Shown here: positions 14,051 through 15,201 of the stretch, piece by piece | Numbering within the stretch: position 1 is the stretch's first letter | Layout of the letters: the number at the start of each line of letters is the position of its first letter | Assembly (NCBI GenBank): GCA_038818725.1 | Contig: JAWAYL010000026.1 | Coordinates: 1 to 15,201, forward strand | Source: JACIWB01 sp038818725 | GTDB lineage: Archaea; Thermoplasmatota; E2; UBA202; JdFR-43 | Reading direction: 5' to 3' | Length of the DNA stretch: 15,201 bases | Program-made: the position numbers and the translations under genes | The notes under the pieces: model-generated | Seen by the model: the letters and a program-made list of their open reading frames with translations, nothing else | Databases searched by the model: none | What the model was told of the DNA's origin: nothing

Positions 14051-14125
14051 TTACTCTCCCTGCGCCGCCATCATTTCATTTACAGCGCAAAGTTGAAGCA
14101 AACTGATTTGGGACAATATTTTCAT
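14051..14125 (-). pseudogene. Short translation-coupled ORF after the DUF5320 gene, probably a truncated gene
   Basis: The ATG at 14125 overlaps the TGA stop of the DUF5320 gene by four bases (ATGA), a typical coupled start, but the frame closes after 24 codons (MKILSQISLLQLCAVNEMMA, then AQGE). In other archaea DUF5320 genes often sit beside small metal-cluster proteins such as NifX-like ones, but this peptide shows no such motif. The coupled start with an early stop, followed by coding-like pieces in other frames to 13862, suggests a broken gene. A real 24-residue peptide is the alternative. Confidence 0.35.
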
Positions 14126-14352
14126 TTTTCCACCTCTTTGATTCTCTCTTTTATTCTCTCTATTTCTCGCTTGAGCAACTCCATTTCCTTTTTTAGAATT
14201 TCCTTCTCTTGCTCTGCTGTTAATGTGGGAGAATATTGAGCAAGCATCCACCAGCAAGGTCTTCCAAATATCCGTCCAGGTCTCTCCCACGGAGGTAAGT
14301 GGCTAAAAGGTCCTCTTCCAGGCCATCTACACCATCCATATCCATATGGCAT
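14122..14352 (-). CDS. DUF5320-type small protein
   Basis: A 76-residue protein with an aromatic, Gly/Pro/Arg-rich head (MPYGYGWCRWPGRGPFSHLP, then PWERPGRIFGRPCWWMLA) and a charged coiled-coil tail of about 35 residues (LTAEQEKEILKKEMELLKRE and IERIKERIKEVEK). This architecture fits the DUF5320 family: a low-complexity metal- or cluster-related head and a helical tail. The head has only two cysteines, so a metal site is not obvious. Start choice: ATG 14352 gives the family-like MP start, and ATG 14364 (MVINMPYG) is also possible. It is divergent from the DUF134 gene, a pairing common in archaea and some anaerobic bacteria near Fe-S or molybdenum-cofactor genes. Role unknown. Confidence 0.75.
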   Translation of the reverse strand: MPYGYGWCRWPGRGPFSHLPPWERPGRIFGRPCWWMLAQYSPTLTAEQEKEILKKEMELLKREIERIKERIKEVEK

Positions 14353-14375
14353 GTTAATCACCATGGAATATATAG

Positions 14376-14390
14376 TATTTAATATATAAA
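14376..14390 (-). promoter_or_regulatory. TATA box of the DUF5320 gene
   Basis: TTTATATATTAAATA on the minus strand is centred about 19 bases before ATG 14364 and 31 before ATG 14352. With the usual 25-base spacing the message would start between the two, which favours ATG 14352 with a very short leader. Confidence 0.5.
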
Positions 14391-14403
14391 TTTTTTCACA
14401 AAA

Positions 14404-14416
14404 GTTTTATATAAAA
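14404..14416 (+). promoter_or_regulatory. TATA box of the DUF134 gene
   Basis: TTTTATATAAAAG is centred about 22 bases before the ATG at 14432, fitting a leaderless start. It lies only about 20 bases from the divergent TATA box of the DUF5320 gene, so a protein bound between them could control both. Confidence 0.55.
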
Positions 14417-14431
14417 GTTACATATAAATCT

Positions 14432-14719
14432 ATGCCAGGGAGAGGAAGATGCAGAAGATGGGTAAGCATGTTACCAAATGCAAACTATTTTTTTCCAAAT
14501 ATGCCGTATAGGGAAACAAATGTTATACGTGTTGAAGAGTTTGAAGCTTTTCGCCTCGTAGATTATCTTGGTTTAACACAGCACGAAGCAGCTATAAGGA
14601 TGGGTGTTTCTCAAAAAACATTATGGAATGATTTAAAGAATGCTCGTTTTAAAATAGCGGATGCAATAATAAATGGAAAGGGAATAAAAATAGAGGGTGG
14701 AAACTATGTCTTGAGATAA
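14432..14719 (+). CDS. DUF134 family predicted DNA-binding regulator
   Basis: A 95-residue protein of the DUF134 (COG1342) family. The N-terminus has the family pattern PGRGRCRRWVSMLPNANYFF with NMPYRETNVIRVEEFEAFRLVDY; it is followed by a helix-turn-helix, LGLTQHEAAIRMGVSQKTLW, and a helix NDLKNARFKIADAI. The C-terminal KGIKIEGGNYVLR is also typical. The helix-turn-helix resembles that of sigma-factor region 4 and most likely binds DNA; the divergent DUF5320 gene is the natural target by position. The stop overlaps the end of the convergent DUF155-type gene by 16 bases (14704-14719). The family is widely annotated as unknown, so regulation of neighbours is inference. Confidence 0.9.
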   Translation: MPGRGRCRRWVSMLPNANYFFPNMPYRETNVIRVEEFEAFRLVDYLGLTQHEAAIRMGVSQKTLWNDLKNARFKIADAIINGKGIKIEGGNYVLR

Positions 14720-15201
14720 TCTGCAAGCAAAACCAGTATTATATCTATCAGGAAGAAAATCACAATTAAAAGTTCTAAAATAAAGAGTTTCTTATTTGTG
14801 TTTTCCTGATTTAATATTAAATAGAGAGAGTTTAAAATTTCCATCTTACTATTTACTCTCTCCTCCCATTGTGAAAGATAAAATCTTTCACTTGCCATCC
14901 TGTATATTTTTGCTAAATACCAATCACCAAAAAATTTTGATATGTTGGATATGTAATCAGTAACCTTTGTTAAATCGATTTTTGTTTTTGATAAATCTTC
15001 TATTATTTTTCTAGGAGATTTAAAAATATTTTTTTGGGAAAAGAATTTTTCAACATCTTCATATGCTTTTGTTAAAATTGTATCAAAATATTTATCATAT
15101 GTTCTTAATTCAAGCAGTTGAAGATTTGCAAGCTCTATTGTAAATAAAATATCATCATATTTTCCACTTGGTTCAACAATTATTGCAGAATCCCAATCTA
15201 T
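14704..15201 (-). CDS. DUF155/RMND1-family protein, C-terminal part (cut by window edge)
   Basis: On the minus strand the frame is open from the window's right edge to the TAG at 14704-14706, giving 165 residues of a longer protein. It reads IDWDSAIIVEPSGKYDDILF, then TIELANLQLLELRTYDKYFD, a helical middle, then GDWYLAKIYRMASERFYLSQ, WEERVNSKMEILNSLYLILN, and a single hydrophobic C-terminal segment (LFILELLIVIFFLIDIILVLL). This matches the end of the DUF155 (YagE/RMND1/Rmd1) family, whose members end in repeated helices and one membrane anchor. The Met at 14898 lies well inside the domain and is not the start. Mitochondrial relatives act in translation; the archaeal role is unknown. Its end overlaps the DUF134 gene by 16 bases. 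Confidence 0.8.
   Translation of the reverse strand: MDWDSAIIVEPSGKYDDILFTIELANLQLLELRTYDKYFDTILTKAYEDVEKFFSQKNIFKSPRKIIEDLSKTKIDLTKVTDYISNISKFFGDWYLAKIYRMASERFYLSQWEERVNSKMEILNSLYLILNQENTNKKLFILELLIVIFFLIDIILVLLADYLKT

Noticed and set aside
14704..14898. A complete 64-residue membrane protein starting at Met 14898.
   Set aside because: The frame continues without a stop to the window edge and the upstream residues belong to the same DUF155-like domain, so the Met is internal.

Overview
The window (about one third G+C) looks like a chromosomal segment of a euryarchaeon-type archaeon. The evidence is a eukaryote-like flap endonuclease (FEN1) with all its metal ligands, a paired catalytic/regulatory aspartate carbamoyltransferase (pyrB-pyrI), separate small PurS and PurL subunits, a COG4741-type Holliday-resolvase-like nuclease, a DUF134 regulator, and TATA boxes about 21-30 bases upstream of start codons with no leader. 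The sequence alone does not give a finer lineage; something near Thermoplasmatota is a guess. I saw no tRNA, rRNA, CRISPR array, insertion sequence or clear phage gene.

Layout: (1) Positions 56-4161 (+) are a complete phosphate-uptake operon: pstS lipoprotein, a single fused PstC-PstA permease, pstB ATPase and phoU. A small winged-helix-like gene (95-codon frame, minus strand) ends against phoU with no gap. (2) Positions 4505-4700 hold short coding-like fragments in several frames, probably a decayed gene. (3) Positions 4701-6575 (minus) encode a large secreted or anchored protein with NEW3/CARDB-like beta domains. (4) Positions 6798-9817 (+) form a tightly overlapped set: a two-zinc-ribbon membrane protein, purS and purL. 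(5) Positions 9814-11864 (minus) form another tight set: a GT2 glycosyltransferase, a membrane-tethered nuclease and fen1. (6) Positions 11865-12446 hold a possible 49-residue ORF and an N-terminally broken YgjP-type metallopeptidase. (7) Positions 12476-13854 (+) are pyrB-pyrI. (8) Positions 13862-14719 contain a divergent pair, a DUF5320 gene (minus) and a DUF134 regulator (+), with short ORFs trailing the DUF5320 gene. (9) A DUF155/RMND1-family gene enters from the right edge on the minus strand.

How the genes work together: the pst operon imports phosphate, with PhoU as the likely negative regulator. PurS and PurL are two of the three subunits of FGAM synthase; the glutaminase PurQ is not here. 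PyrB and PyrI form the regulated aspartate carbamoyltransferase of pyrimidine synthesis. FEN1 and the neighbouring nuclease are DNA replication or repair enzymes.

The most notable points are the fused PstC-PstA permease, whose two halves share long stretches of identical DNA at the ATPase-coupling loops, and a set of gene-like fragments in the short intergenic regions, two or three of which resemble one another. I see no convincing new defence or mobile system; the rest is mostly housekeeping.
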